DNA from: Nemopilema nomurai
Taxonomy: Eukaryota; Cnidaria; Scyphozoa; Rhizostomeae; Rhizostomatidae
Length of the DNA stretch: 64,000 bases
Assembly: GCA_003864495.1 (NCBI GenBank)
Contig: ML133442.1
Span: 337,231-401,230 of the forward strand
Reading direction: 5' to 3'
Below are positions 33,401 to 48,400 of this stretch, piece by piece (positions within the stretch are counted from its first letter, which is position 1; every line of letters begins with the position of its first letter). The notes under the pieces are model-generated. The model saw nothing but the letters and a program-made list of their open reading frames with translations, did no database searches and was not told the DNA's origin. The translations under genes and the position numbers were made by a program.

Positions 33401-36400
33401 GTAGCTTTAATTGCCTTTGTCAAAATGGTCTTTAACACGCAGCGTTCGCGAAAATTTGCTGACTTGATGGGGGAGGGGGTACATTCCACCCTTCGTCTAC
33501 AATGACTGGCATTGATTATTCTTACTGTGTCTACACTTTGACGCAAAGAAAACAACAAACATTCTTTTGCTTACACTACAACTGTTTTAAGCATGAAAAA
33601 GAGCCTTTCGCATCGTAGAACGTGCCCTGCACTGCGCATGCCTAAGATTGTCCATCACTGTCGTGAAAATACTTCTCTACATTGAACAGATATTCGAAAC
33701 AGCCCGGTGATTTTGGCTTTTTGCCGCATATTAGTAAGATAAAGTGGTTGTGATGAGAGCAACAAAATCGTCTAGTCCTTTCCAGGAAGCTTTTATCAGG
33801 CAAAATACGTCCAAATTACTAAAATCTGCCAGTAATTATTTCATGCAATAACTGCTAACCTCAATATAGATAGTCTGTTTGGCCTATTTATTAGGCCGGT
33901 TTTGTTAGGCCGATTCTCGCCAAAAAACCGATTGCCAATTAGAGACATCAGATTAATTTTCTGTACCACAAAATGGCGTGTGGCCGAAATAAATCTAACT
34001 TCATTTTCAAATATAAAAAACCACTGGAAATAAAACATGGTAATCTTCCTTTGTGCAGCGATTTAAATAGAAATGACAGTAACTAGGAAGTCTAGTTTTC
34101 CCATAAACTTCTTTTTTAAGGAAAGCCTCCTCTAAATAATACTAACTTTCATTTAATTTAGCGACAAAAGGACAGCAGCGTTAGGGACAAGAGTGCCCCC
34201 TCTATATTTAACCAATGAGTCACTGTGCCGTCGCAAATAATTGCGCTCTAAAAACTACAGAGAAGCCTATTTAAATACATTTCATGTAACATTATTAAAG
34301 AACAGCTCGAGGGAAGATTAAAGTAGAGCCACATGAATAAGAAACATAATTTTAAAAAACACAAACCCTTATTTTTATAAAAATAGCCCCTTTGATAAGG
34401 AAGGTCTGAAAAAGTTTGTTTCCTATTCAAAAATGTTCACATAACTCAATACCTTTGTAAAACAGAGAGTGAACACTTATCTTTCTACACTTACTATTTT
34501 GGTTGTGTCTGAGTGAATGATCAATAGCAAAATATGGTTTTCGTATAAGAAGCATGACCCTGATTTTAAGTGTATATCCCATTTTATAAGAAACACAACC
34601 GACCTGGAATAAAATAGTTATTTTTTATATGTGGGACACTACTGTATCACTATCGCAACATACACCAACAGTTATTTTTGTAAGTGTAAGTGTTTTGTAA
34701 CTCTGAAAACATACTGAATAAACTGCTTGTACAAAACTTGTTGAGAAGTGCTTTGGCTTTAAAAAACACAACCACTTGCAAAAATACAACAAAATGCTGA
34801 CAGAAAAGCAGCATAAACTGTGTCCAAATGGGGGACGTGGGAATGCCTGGTGCCGAAATCAATGCGATAGCTTGAAAAAGAGGCCAATAGGCACATCAGT
34901 GAAAGTGTCACAAAAGATAGTTAACAATTCATAATTAATAAATATAAACAAAATAATAATTAGCTATACAATACAAGAAAAGCAGGAGGAATCGGCATTG
35001 TAAAGAAAACAAATGATTGAATTGGGCGTCGTAAATGGAGAAAAAGGCAACTGGTATCTGATTATGAGCTAGACGTGTCGCTGAGTAACTTCTCAAGACG
35101 TTTCAATTACGGTGTTCCATTCCAGCGCATTAGGACCACCGCAAGATAGGACTGGTTCACGGATGTCTGTGATTAATAGTCGACTAACGTGCCCGCTGAA
35201 GGGAACTTGAATGACGATAATGTAATCTAGACAACAACAGATCTCAACTGAAATGACTAAACACACATGACAAGATTGATATAATCCTTCAAGAAGAATG
35301 GCCTATTAAAAGGGTTTTGCCAAAAAACGCAATTGCTCTGACTGGACACGAAGAATGATTATTGACTAATTTTCATCAATACGGTTAATCGTGGGAGGCG
35401 ATTAGAAACAGACAATGCTCTTGGCAAAAATAGTTCTTCTCAGGGGTTGAGTAAGCGGGCTCCTTCGACAGCAATGACTCACTATGACTCGCCGGTAGAT
35501 GTCATATCGCTCGCAAACTGGTAGCAAATACAAGCTACATTCAGGAACCAAAGGAATCTTACCTATGCTGTTAAAAACAGCAATGACAATTGATACTTCT
35601 TTTCCAACCTTCCGCGCAATTTCCGATTAAACATCGAAAAAGTATTAATTGTGGAATAGGCGACCGATACATTTTTATCGGTAATAAACCATTTTTTCAA
35701 ATATTACAAATATCTTGAATATTTGCTGCATATATGGATATTGACATTTTCAAAAGAGGCATTTTTCAGTTCCAAAAAAGTAATGGAAAAGTATAAGAAA
35801 TTCTACAAACATGAATGTGGAATCAAGTGCGATAAAGGCTGGCAAAAAGTTATACCTTAAAAAGTCCTCAAAACCGTTTGACCATGATGATATCTTCTGT
35901 TACTATTCAGTGCTTAACAACTTGTTAGCATATCCTCTCAATTTTAGAAAATACGTCATAAAATGTCTTTCTCAGCGATGAATAAAGGATATTGCTCTTA
36001 TCTTAAAGTAATCTTGGCGCTCTTTGGGGGATTGGCATGCTTATTGGAAAATGACATCCAATCGAATCTTACAGGAATGGCCTTTGAAAGACGTCATGGC
36101 ACCTAGGAACACAGAAAAGATGGAAGTTGGTCCAACCTGTCGCAAAGCTGGGTAGGCCGGCACTTAAATTCAGATCTACCACACACCTATACAAAATATC
36201 ACTATCAGTTTGTTGAATCGGATCATCCAAGGTTGAAATTATTTTCAAACTGCGCAATGAAGAAACCCTCGCAAGCACGTGAAGTGAACGCACTCCGGAA
36301 AAACATTTTCCATCTACGTCATCCGTTGTAATGGTTATGGTTTTGGCAATGGTAAGGAATGAACGAAATAAAACGGTTAAACAGCTCTATGAAAAACGTC

Positions 36401-39400
36401 ACTGCTTCCTGTATCAACGTGCTATGACGAAACTTTAAACGCAGATCGTTAATCAGCCGTGATATCAATTCGAATGTCTACGCAGCAAGTTGAATGCAGC
36501 CGTAACGTACGCTAGTGCCGAACCTCAGGAATAGTTTTCAATATCCTAATCATTCAAGAATGATTTCCTTTAATAAAAAAAACTGTTATTACGGTAAGGC
36601 TTAAAACTTAATCTAATCAGTTACTTATTGATGTACACCATATTCCCCGTCCGTATTCCCATCATTTTTAGAAACTTTATTCACCCAATTTGTTGCATAT
36701 CAATGAATGTTTTTCATTTAATTTCATCGCAATTACTTGTCCCTCTCTTATGCTGATGCCCCTTTCCTTCTTTTTCACAACACAAAGTAAGGCAGCATTT
36801 ATCAATTACTAACCCTCTTTACACGGTCTTTTTCAGCTCGGCTTAGCTTGTTCATCGGCTTCTCAGTCAGTAGGCCTGGCCTGCATAGTGCCAACTACGC
36901 AATGGGGAAAAGAAGGCGCACGTTTGTTCGCTATCTCTGCTGTCACGTGAGGGAACGAAACCTGTCTATCGTTGGTCCAAAGAAACCGAAAAGCGAGCAT
37001 ACTCTCTTTAGTTAGCGAGTAAACAGGCTGATTTAGTTAGCTAAAAGTTAGAGCTAGTGGTAATCTGCACTAGGCAGAAAGTGCTCTATGGCCACGGCTT
37101 GGCCTTCGCCACAACTGGTCCGCATTCGAGTGAAAACGAAGCGATATTCCGTGCCATAGGCAATGGAGCTTATATGCTCATAGTAATAGAATTGTCCTCT
37201 GAGCACAATTTGCAAGACGCAATCCACATCCTTTATGTGGTCTATCTATCCTAATCTAATCCTGGATGCAATAAAACTGTGAGTACAAACATGAGTCGAA
37301 ATGCACAGAAAGCAACAGCAGCAACATTACAATTTCGGCGTTAAGTATTTCAAAATGGCGGAAATTTATTTACGACAACATCCTTGCTAAATGATTGCAT
37401 CAGAGATAATCGAAGGTTTTTATGAGCGCCTATATTGAAAAAATGCAGTTGGAAAATTTTTGGTTGGTCTAACAACTTTTGTAAAGGCTTACAACACAGT
37501 CTGCTTTGGCGTAAAACATTCGCCTGCAGTCCTTGGACATCTAGCAAATGTCGCACCGCATCCTTGCTTTGCTTCAACAGTTAAATTATACATCTCGTTA
37601 TCAATTAAGCAATATAGAAACGAAATCTATAACCTAACAATGGAAATAGACTCTTTAAATGCGCTTGGTATTCGAAGCTGTTGAAAGTGTACCAAAAGTG
37701 GTAAATGCTACCAAGAGTTCTCGGCGAGGATTGTAATGAATTCACACGTGGCCACAACATTAAGGAGAATGCAGACGACAGGGATATATTGTTACTGCCT
37801 CGTATGGGTGTGTCTATACCGGTAACTTGGTATGGACACGTGATTTCGGGGTAAGTAGAGCAACTTTCCATGCTTTAGAATGGACCATACTAAAGTGAGG
37901 TGGTGCCTTAAGGGGTGGAGCTGGTTCTTTATCAATCGAACGACTGTCTGAAGAGGTTTCTCACCAACTGCCTAATTAGTGATGGCTAACGCATGAACAG
38001 CCAAGCGAAGTGCAATGCACACTGGCGAATCCTCATTGAAACCGAATCGTTAAGAAGCAGGATGCGTTCCTTTGCAAAATAAGGTAGAAGTTGCTAAAAG
38101 ATGTGAAGTTTTAAACCGTTTCCTAGAAAGTTAATACTTTGAAGATCATAACAAGCTTAGAGTAGCAAGAGAGAGTTGGCTTTGTTTTTTGCTTGTAGGC
38201 TTTAATTAAATACTTTTTCATAAACTAAAAGCCGTTTATGCGTTTCGCATTAGAATGCGTGGAGACGAGTACTGAATAGCTTTGTTCAACTCTACCGAAA
38301 CAAATCTCATTCCGTCTGAAATTCTGCAACAGCTTAGCTTGTCCAATCCAAAAAAGATTCATCGATTTTGTTCTAATGCAATCGATTAAGCACAAATGCA
38401 TTTCCCTAAGACTTGCATAATTGGTAGGATCTGGAAATCACCATCTATCGTGCCACAAAGGCAGGCAAACAGCAAAGACCTGAGCACAACAAATGGGTTA
38501 TGACGTAGACACACCATGCAGGTTTTGAGCATTGGATTCGGACTTTGGCAATGCGTGTCATTAGATACTATAAAATGATAACTTTTTAAGAGTTCTTGTC
38601 AATCCCGATGCAATATGAGGTGGGCATTCTTTTGAAGTTCACCCCTGACTAAATAAGGTTTGACATCTATCAACGTTTCGTAAAGACAAGATAATTTGTC
38701 AATTAAAACTCTACTGGTTCACCATACTCCCTGAAATGCACATAAATAAGAGAAACGCCGCCAAAACACAGCATTGAGAGAGCAGAAAGGTACAGTATTC
38801 AAATGAAGTCAAGACTTAGAGATGAAAAGACGGGCGTGTGACTTGGTCTTTATCATTTGTTGGAGTAAAGATGGAGAAAGGAGCAACCTCAAGAAGATTA
38901 TTTCAGCAAATCTTGCAAGATCAATCCCAATGCTATTAGCTGCGAAAGACAATTGCGCTGAGGTATACGCAATGCCATAAAAGCAAAACTGGAAAAGTTT
39001 CGGGAGATAAAAACCCTGTTTCGGCAAATCAGGGATGTAGAAAACTGGTCTCAATACATCAGAAGCCCCAAAATGCATAGCCCTGAATACCAATGCGACA
39101 TCTAGGCAGCGATGCTTTAAAGGATATCCATAGGCTGATTCGCCAAACAGGTCACCACGAAAAAACAAAAAGAACACAAATGGAAGACACTGTTTTAGGT
39201 ACACAGGGAAGGGCGGACAACGAAATACCGATGTGTTAGGGAGGTCCTTATGCTTAATTTTAATGTAACCGAGTGTCGTCTGTTGGTAAAACATATTTAC
39301 AGTTTATATTGATTACTTCAATAATTTGTCATGCATGCTATGATCATGGGTACTAAACCATAAATGAAATTATACTTTTTCGTAAAAGGAGCTGATAGCA

Positions 39401-42400
39401 ATGAATGCATCAACTTAAAATCCATTAATCTTATCGATTATGTTTGAGAGCCTCAAAATTATATACAGAATAACTTTAAAGATCGCCTGTCAAGAAGCTA
39501 CCAGATTAGTATTCGGATATCATTCGCTTTATTGAATCGTGCTTTGCCAATGTTATGGAAACTTCTTATCACGTGCCTCTAAGTTTTAATCCTGGACACT
39601 TTGAGATAAGTCATTTCTTATAACCAATACATTTCATTAGATTACAATTAGAACATTATCATACTCAGTGAAATGATAGCAACGTGAAGATCAAAGGAAG
39701 TCTTGTTAAAGAAACACAGTGGAATTTGGAAGTGAATCAAAACCAACTGAGTCACCGCAAATGGGGGCCAAATTATGCACACAAATACACGAGCAGAAAT
39801 AAGCGTCAAAGCTTTGATGAAGTCACGAGTTAAAGCAATTTTCCTTACGACTTTACATACCATTAGCATTATCGTTTGGCCTGATACGGTGAAAGTGACG
39901 TAGATTTTATGGGAAGATATTTTGAGAAGAGAATCAAGGCGACATAAGGCAGTTGGTTCGACGCTGTCTTGTCTTCTTCTATGCTACGACTCAGGGGGTA
40001 ATGTCACATATATGTTGCATTTTCAGAATTACAGGGGAGAGGGGAGAGCACAAAGAATTTAGAAAAAGCATTTCGGAATCGGAGAAATGGTCTCCCATGC
40101 TTTTTTCGAAATTAAAGCAGACCTTCAGGGTAACCTGTATGCATCCGTACGTAGGGTATCTAACAAGTAAGCACAACCAACATATGAGATGCAAGGCGTT
40201 TTTAGTAAACGATAGGAGGGGATGGCAGTGCAGAGATACGCAGTGGTGCTCTACTTTGAAGTCTACCAAAAAAGTTACGAGAATAATGAGACAGATGGGA
40301 AAACAAGAATAAAGATAAGTGAAAAGAGGTGTTGAATTGAAGGGTGAACAGGAAACTGAAAACAGCAGTTGGTAAGACATGACGAAATAACAGAAACAAA
40401 GAGGAGGATGAAGAAGGATGAAGAAGGATGGTGTGGGATTGATATCAGTAAATAAAAGATGGAAAACACGCAGGCAGATGCGTAGATGACCGAGGGCTCG
40501 TGTACCATCACTAGAATCTAGTGCATTAAGGCAGAGAAGCGCAAGGACAGAACAACATATCACCAACATAAAGAGGTTGTGGAGGCCATTGTGTTGGCCT
40601 GAACAGCCAACGTAGTGATTTATAAGTTAAAAAGAAAACACGAAACGTAACCGAAATAAATTCATTACCTTCGTTTTCTTCTTCTTGGTTTTCGAAGGCT
40701 TTATTAAGCCCGAAGAAGCAAGCGAGGCTGTTCCTAGAGATGATGCGAGGCTGCCTTGCGCTGGCGCAATGAGACTAGTATTAGTCGCAGACGTCGTGTT
40801 GTTGTTGCTGCTGCTACTGGTGGCCTGGGCAGCGGTGGGAGTTCCGGGGGGTGTGTGGCCTGGTGTCGGAGTAGCTGAAGACGGAATGGACTTCTGTCCG
40901 GCGATCGAGAAGATTTTCATCAAGCTTGTTTCTGGGTTTATGGACGGAGGCATGGCGGCTTGGACGGGATCGGACACCTCTTGGTCTTGCTTGACAATCA
41001 ACGCGAGATCAACAATCTAAGGCAGGGGAATAAGACAAAACTCTATTGCAATGTGTATTGTCATTGAAGACCACGTGTGCCCGGACTATTAACAATTTTA
41101 CATAGCTTAGTCTACAAATGAAGTTGCAAAACACAGACGTAATGCTACAAACAGAAAACGAAAGTGGAACAAGTTAAGTAGAGACTCTTTCTTTTGAAAA
41201 CCCAATGCTGAAAGCCAAGACAAGACGTGAATACATATAGTTGACATGGTCATAGACATGCAAAGGATAGCAAAATCATCTTCATATGACACCGTTTGCT
41301 GGGTGGCCTACAATTGGCGATCGTAGGTTAAGCAGGTTGAATCATTTGCACATACCAAAAACAGTGCTAGGCCCTAATTCAGATTCGAAACTACAGTCCA
41401 CATGACAACATCATTCGAATATCAGTAAGTGCAAGAAAAACAGTCAGATTTCTTTCAACCGAACACTGACGCTATGCCATTGTTAATTAACCAACCAATC
41501 GACATAACCTCCTTCAAGGTTTCGCAAACCATTATAGTTATAATGTGTCTGCAATCTATGAAAGTTTAATGCTTGGAAAATGCCCTGTTCCATTAAAATG
41601 CAAGTTAATGCTGAAAGAAAAACGATTTCCCTTTTGGCATCTTAATTAGATGTTTGGATATTTCGCAACAGAGAGGGGGAGCGAATTGACCTTTTGGCCA
41701 TATTTGAACATGGCTACGCGAACAATAATTCAAATAGAGTAGTGATGTAAGTACACACAAGTGGAAGCTCCTTTTACAAAGTGTACATCACACACAATCT
41801 ACATGCAAAGAGGTTTGTGCAGTCGTAAAGCATAAGAAAAGTGCTAGATTTATTTCGATCAGGTTGGTCTGTAAATGATTTACAGTTTCTCGAAATCAAC
41901 TCTGGTTACACCAAAGGAGGGCCAATTAAAAGAACATTCTAAGTTTTACTTCATAGTTCACGGCACAAGACGCTGAGATAAGAGGGAAATTTCTCAGCTC
42001 CAAATGCAATTACTTCTCGTAGTTCCTCCGAGCTGAGGTTTGTCCGTCTAACAAATCTCTATCTAAATCATTGGCTCCCTCTAAGTTTGTAAAGTGCAAT
42101 TCAATGCCTCGAGTAAACTTCTATACATTCTTTCTGACAATCACATAAACGCATTAACAGCCAACAATACGCTCTTCGTACTACCATCTTGTGTATTCAA
42201 TCCGCAACTGGCATTTTAGTCAGCATTTTGTCATTTTCCGACGTTTGAGTATTCTAAGGTGTATCGGACGAAAAACTACGTTAAGTATGCAAAAACGAGC
42301 TCCGCTATTTCTAGCTATTGTGAAATTCTGGACCACGAAGCACTTGTTCAATCTCTCTGAAAACGTTAAGCAGAAAAGTGTTCAGTCTGATTGGAGAACT

Positions 42401-45400
42401 GACACTTGTGGGTGCCACTGGCTAGAGCACTTTTGCCGCTTGCCTGCTTGATAAAACGTTTGAGCTGTGAATATCCGTACCGAAGCAATGCCTGGTCAAT
42501 TTGCAACACTGTGAATCGAAAGGCGATGAACCCCAGCCAGATTCGCAGACAAGCATCAGATGTCATAAAGCAAGCATTGCATAGTTGGCATCAGGCTATT
42601 CATTGATAGAGCAGTGTGCACAATGCAGAGCTGCTGGGCTTCAGTAGAACGAAAGACAGCTACGATTTGCCACAAAAGAAACAATGCCCTTTGCTTAAAC
42701 CCAAATCCTTTCCTTTGAGAACAATACTTTAGAAAGAATTCTGGAGATCATCTGAATGGAAAAGAGATTATTCAACGGTGTTTTCTAATGGTAATCTTAC
42801 TTTTGGTTCAGAATAAAAGGATTAAGCTATTTTTGCGTTTATTAATCATAGATCTAAGTTAATTTTAAAAAACAGAATGCAAAGACCACAAATACCAGAT
42901 ATCTAGGAGTTACTTTCGCTTAACAATTCATCGAGAGCTCTTACCTGTCCAACTGTTTCGTATGCCATGTAGCTGAGAATCTCCATGACAGCTCCACTTG
43001 GCTTGACGTCAATCAAGGACGAAACATCCAGCCACTCCTTGAACTTCCCTGCCTTTTTGTCTGGAGATAAAAAGCGTCGTATTCAAAGCTGCGGGTCTCG
43101 TTTCTAGCCTGTTATCAGTTGTATCAAATAGAAACAGTATGTTCTTTCCGGCATCTTAATTGTTGAAAAAACAAGAGAACGACTTTGGTTCCGTTAGTGT
43201 GATATGAATTCATGCTCCAAAAATAACCTCGACGCACAGTTTGTGTAGTACAACAATATAATATACTTCGATGAATAAAGCTAAAAACATTTGAGAGTTA
43301 AAATTGCCTTGTAGAGGAAGAAGATTCGCATTCCATTGTACTTCCTCTATACTAGAGTACTCATACAAGAGAACCTTATAGAAATACTTTCTGAAAAATT
43401 TGAAGTGTAACTAAAAACGCACATTCTCACTTTAAGATACGTCGAGGTCATTGAGAAGAAATATACATTTTCAGCGCTTACGTTTGGTCCAACAATCATC
43501 AATGTATTGGTCGTGGATGCGAAATTAATACCCAGAAGTTGTAGCATAAAATCGACGACACGTAAGCATGAATTTTAATAAAAGATCCTTTCAGGACCAA
43601 TGTTATAATTTAGAAAAAGGAAACTGGGAGCTGCTTCTTGTCCTGAACTTGAACTTCGAACAACAATTTTCACCCAATACATGTATTAAGTAATTCAGAC
43701 CTTAAAGACTGAATGTCAAATCACCTTTTAGGCTCCTAGCTACCAAACAATTAGCTTCACACTCGGACGAGATCATTAGCTTTGGACTGTTGCGTAAATG
43801 ACTTTAAGAGGGCTCTTAACATTTAAAAATATCATGGGCATTGATTACAGTGAATTTCAGGGAACATTTAACCAAGGCTAATAAGGACATCGCATCTCAA
43901 ACAGGCCGAGTCAATTAAAACACACAGTCCCAAATATCTTGCTTGTAAGCATAATCACCTCTACAGACCAGCAACAAAAATTAGGTTTTGTGCCACACAA
44001 GGGATAAGCTCATGTCTTCTGCTACATGAAAAATGGCACAATGGCTCGGCCACAAGCATTAGGCGTATCGACTAATCAACGACCCAATTAAAAACCTGGA
44101 AATCTGTCCCTTGGGCACGTAGAAAGTACAAATCTCTGTTGTTCTGGTTTCCCCTTGATCGACTGTACATTTTGCCCATTGTTAAATTTTTAATTAGTCC
44201 GACTCCCACGAAAGTCTTAAGATAAATGCGAAAATCACAAAATTATGTCAGAGCTTAATTGCAAGTCTTAAGGCAGACTTGGGGGAATGATTCTGCAAAG
44301 ATAAGAAAGTGCTCTACCTGATTGACTGATAAAAAGTATTGGACAAAGAAATAAATTACTTTTGATGTCTTTCCAGAGGGCATATTCTATGCTACAATTG
44401 AGGCACCTCTAAATGAGCTAATAAAAGCAACGCCGTTCATGCCTAAAATACAACATCTTATTGCCCAATTCTCTTCAGTCGTTTCATAGATTTCCTTCTA
44501 TTCTTATCCAGCTGTAAATTTCTTACTTCAAACCATAAACTAAGCAAAGTATACATTAATTCAATAGCAATTTGCCCCACCACCCCCTCTGAATGCAATA
44601 AGGTGTAAGAGCTTCAGTGCTGTCCGAATGAATCGTTTTATATGGTTACGATGACTACCAAAACAACCAACATTGCAATAGACTATATCTATGATTTTTG
44701 CAAGAGAGAAATCATTTTGTCACAATATCCATAGAATGCGTGATAAATTGTTGTTAAGTAGTTTAACCAAAACAAAGTCCATCAGAAAGAAGGCTCTTTG
44801 ACAACACAAACAAAGCAAACAGGGCCCATGCCACCAGGGGAAGGGGACAGGGGGGGCATGACCCTTCACTTTTTTGCGAAGAAAATAATTCCAATATAGC
44901 TATAAAATATTGCAGGTTCGAGCTACTTAATTCAGGTTCAATTCATTGGCCATGCACCCCTTCCACATTCATATTCGCGGCGTGGACCATTGACGAAGAG
45001 TGCCTTTTTTGTAAAAGTCATCAAGACAGCAATTTGCCTGTCTAAATAACTTTACGTCACAAAGCCGATACATGGCTGGCACATTTGAAGAGCATGATCA
45101 CAATATGGCGATACTCTTGTGATTCCATTCTTCAGAATTGATAAAAGGCTGACCCATTCCACTACCAAACAAGATTGAAAGAGCAGCACTTACTGAAATT
45201 AACTTGCCTAGCTTCTGTGTACTCGATGTATGATTGGCGATCCAGAGACTTGGCCAGCCGCTCTGCCCTCTGTCAATTTCAATCGGTTATACAACAGTTA
45301 GTCCTACATATGGCAGAAAACGTAATTTTTTGGGAACAAAGTTGGCATTATTTTACAATAACGGTGCAATGAAGAGCATATTGGAAGCGTAGAATTAATG

Positions 45401-48400
45401 TTAAGTGGAAAACTTGGCAACTTTGGTCATTTAGGGTTATAACAAATCTACGATAAAAATATTCTTCAAAAAATTGGTTGGAAATTAAGACTGTACCAAA
45501 CTTTATTTAGTTACATTATCTTGTCTTATGTGATGTGATATCATATAAAATTTTGTGATGTGATAACATAGAAACATACATTTCAAGTTTCACTCCTTTA
45601 AAAAATTAGGTATTGCAAGTAATCAATACCTCATAGAAATGCAATCAACTAAATTATATTAAATCAAGTCATATTATACGATATTATATTATATCATATG
45701 ATACTATATTATATCATATCGAATTATATCATATCATATAGAATTATATCATATCAAATCATCTGATATTGAAATAAATAATATTTTAATGTATCAAATT
45801 ACATCATAATATATCACGTTATGTTTTATCATATTATACTTTTTACATTAATCATTACATGTATTTCTTCAAAACCAAATTATATACTGTAGGAATTTTA
45901 GTAATGAATCTCAGTACTTAATAATGTATGTGTTCAATTTAATTATCTCGAAGTGATAATCATATTATGATTACGGAATGCAATACTACAGGCTACATAC
46001 AAACCGGTGAAAATCGTGAATTTACCTCAAGTCGCTCCTGCCGAATCTTATCCACGTATCCATCTTGGTCAAAAAGTGCAGTAAGTTCACCTAGAACAAG
46101 AACAAATGACACGGCTGTACAGTAAAGTGAAGGTGAGGCATATTCAAGATGGCCAAGGATGCTGGCAGAGAAGAGCCAACCAACCCCAAACGGTCCATTA
46201 TCTCATAGCAGCAAAATCAGAGCTGATTCGCCTAAAATTGCATCTTGAGCAGAGCTCTGTATCTGCTTCCAATACCCTAAAACCAACAGCTTCACAATGT
46301 ATGTAACTTGAAAATATCGTACAACAGTTTTATTTACAGCTGTGTGAGACTCTGGTTCAAAAATTGAAATAAAGCTGATCCGCTCAAACAAATTAAATGC
46401 TGGTATAAACAATTTGACCGCTTATATAGATAAATGTTTCTATGTTTAAACAAGTGCTTTGTGGTACAAAACTTCACAATGGCTAGAAAAAGCGGAACCA
46501 GTTTTCGCATACTTAAAGTACTTTTTTCTGTCCGACACTCCTCAGAGAATGCAAACGTTTCTATGTTTCTTTATGTGGTAGATTAAAGGTCAACGAAATG
46601 GGTCATCAGTCACATTAAACGTCAATGAAAAAGGTATGATTGGTGTCAGGTCTGCACTGGAAAACAAATTGAATTATTCGACCTATCATTCAGCAACTAA
46701 GATGACAACTGTTTGAACTGCACTATACATAACCCTTAAAAAATAAGTTTTATTCGTGAGCAGAAAGACAAATAGATCAGCACTTTGGATCGTGAAGTTT
46801 CTAGGACTAAATGCATTGAAAATAGACTTCTGTCTTTAGTCACGATCTCCATAGCATCAGCTGAAACTCTTGTCTTTGGTGCTCAACAGCACACAGGAAA
46901 AGGTAACTGTGCAGCATTTTTTGTAGAGAGCGACTGTCTTGCAAACAACTAGGTTTTCCCCTACAATTTTGTGAATTGTTGCCAATAGCTATTGCCTTGC
47001 TAGTTCTTTACATTCCTCAATTCCTACTTAAAACTGAGCTCGCTGTAGCACTTCATAGGCCAGCTAATAACATCCATCATTGATCACTATAATAGATTGA
47101 CTCCATGTTCAACAGCTTGGAACACATTTTACATGCATCCGTATCGCTCTTCGTCATGCACTGCGCGCAGGCTTATATTTCCAAGAGTTCAAAAACTGTT
47201 AATATAAAAAATTTCAAAACGTCTGCTTTCTTCAAAGCCATTCAAAAGTGTTGTACTAGTAGAAAATGCAAACAACACAGTTATTACCAGTGGTGTCAAT
47301 GGAGCTGATAAAGTCGAAGGCCAGTTTCAATCGTTTGTTGTCTGATTTCCCAGTGTCCCCAACTGAAAGAAATGAAAGGCACATGACTACTTCCAACATA
47401 ATCACGGATACAGTAAGATATCCATAGCGGCAGCAGTAAGCAACAGCTACAACAACACGCAAAAGGCAACTAACGACTTAAACACCTGACTGCCAGACAT
47501 TGACAATTGAAGATTGAAGGCCGTTGTTTGAATTCAATGTCAAACCACTAGGAAGAATGGAGTATATTTCGTGAAAATTCAGTCTAAAAACGAAAGGAGA
47601 CCTAAACCAGTGCAGATTAGCAAATTCATCTAAAAATTTTAAGTGAGGCGGCTTGGGGAAGTGGTACGGGGAAAGGGGTTGCGAAAAGGTTTGGAGATGA
47701 AAATGAGTGCTGTTAGTAAATTCGAAATAGAAACCATGCTGGCATAATTTTTGAAAATACAACATAATAAGAAAACTGAAATTCAGAGTCTGCATTATGA
47801 CGAAGGAGCAAAAGGAGGATGGATAAAAAGAAACGGTCTGCTATTGGTAAATGTAAAAAGCAAAACAAGAAGCATGGTATCTTGAAAATAGCAAAAGAGT
47901 AATTGAAGATGGGAGGAAGTGAGTAGTAGAAGACACTTGGTTAAAACATTTGCTCTTATCGATTAATAATTAGATAAATTAACAGGAAGATAATAAAAAC
48001 AGCAGAATTAGCCCTGTAAGTCTTGCGACCACAATTTCTAGCAAAGAAGCCGAATGCTGGGATATTTGATTTATTTATTAACAACAAACGTACGGATGTG
48101 AGTCGGCAATGACATTACATTTGGCGTCCTTCTGTTTGATATTATTGAGAATTCAATTAATTAAGAAAGAGATTTTCGCCCTAAATACTGATACTAAGAA
48201 AGTGGATTTTATTCATCTAATTAAAAGTAAAAAGTCTTCAAAGAAATATGCAAATCGGGGATTGATTGTCTACAAAACATGCGAAAACAATGAATAGATT
48301 GAAAACATGAAAAACAGCAGGTTTAGTAACACTTGTTAGTAAATGACATGTTAAGAGAAAGAATGAAAACAAATAAAACCAATGCTTTTGACAAAATACT

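Noticed and set aside
37345..37365. YY1-like AAAATGGCGGAAAT, suggesting a promoter inside SUPT3H intron 10
   Set aside because: No downstream exon on either strand can be supported, so a single short motif is not enough.
38809..39294. Minus-strand open frame of 161 codons in SUPT3H intron 10
   Set aside because: Long for AT-rich DNA, but no family, no repeat signature and no matching splice partner. Kept only as a note.
39991..40569. Minus-strand open frame of 192 codons rich in Leu, Phe, Cys and Ser
   Set aside because: It lies opposite a purine-rich plus-strand stretch, which keeps the frame open and gives hydrophobic codons. There is no domain, and it is inside a SUPT3H intron.
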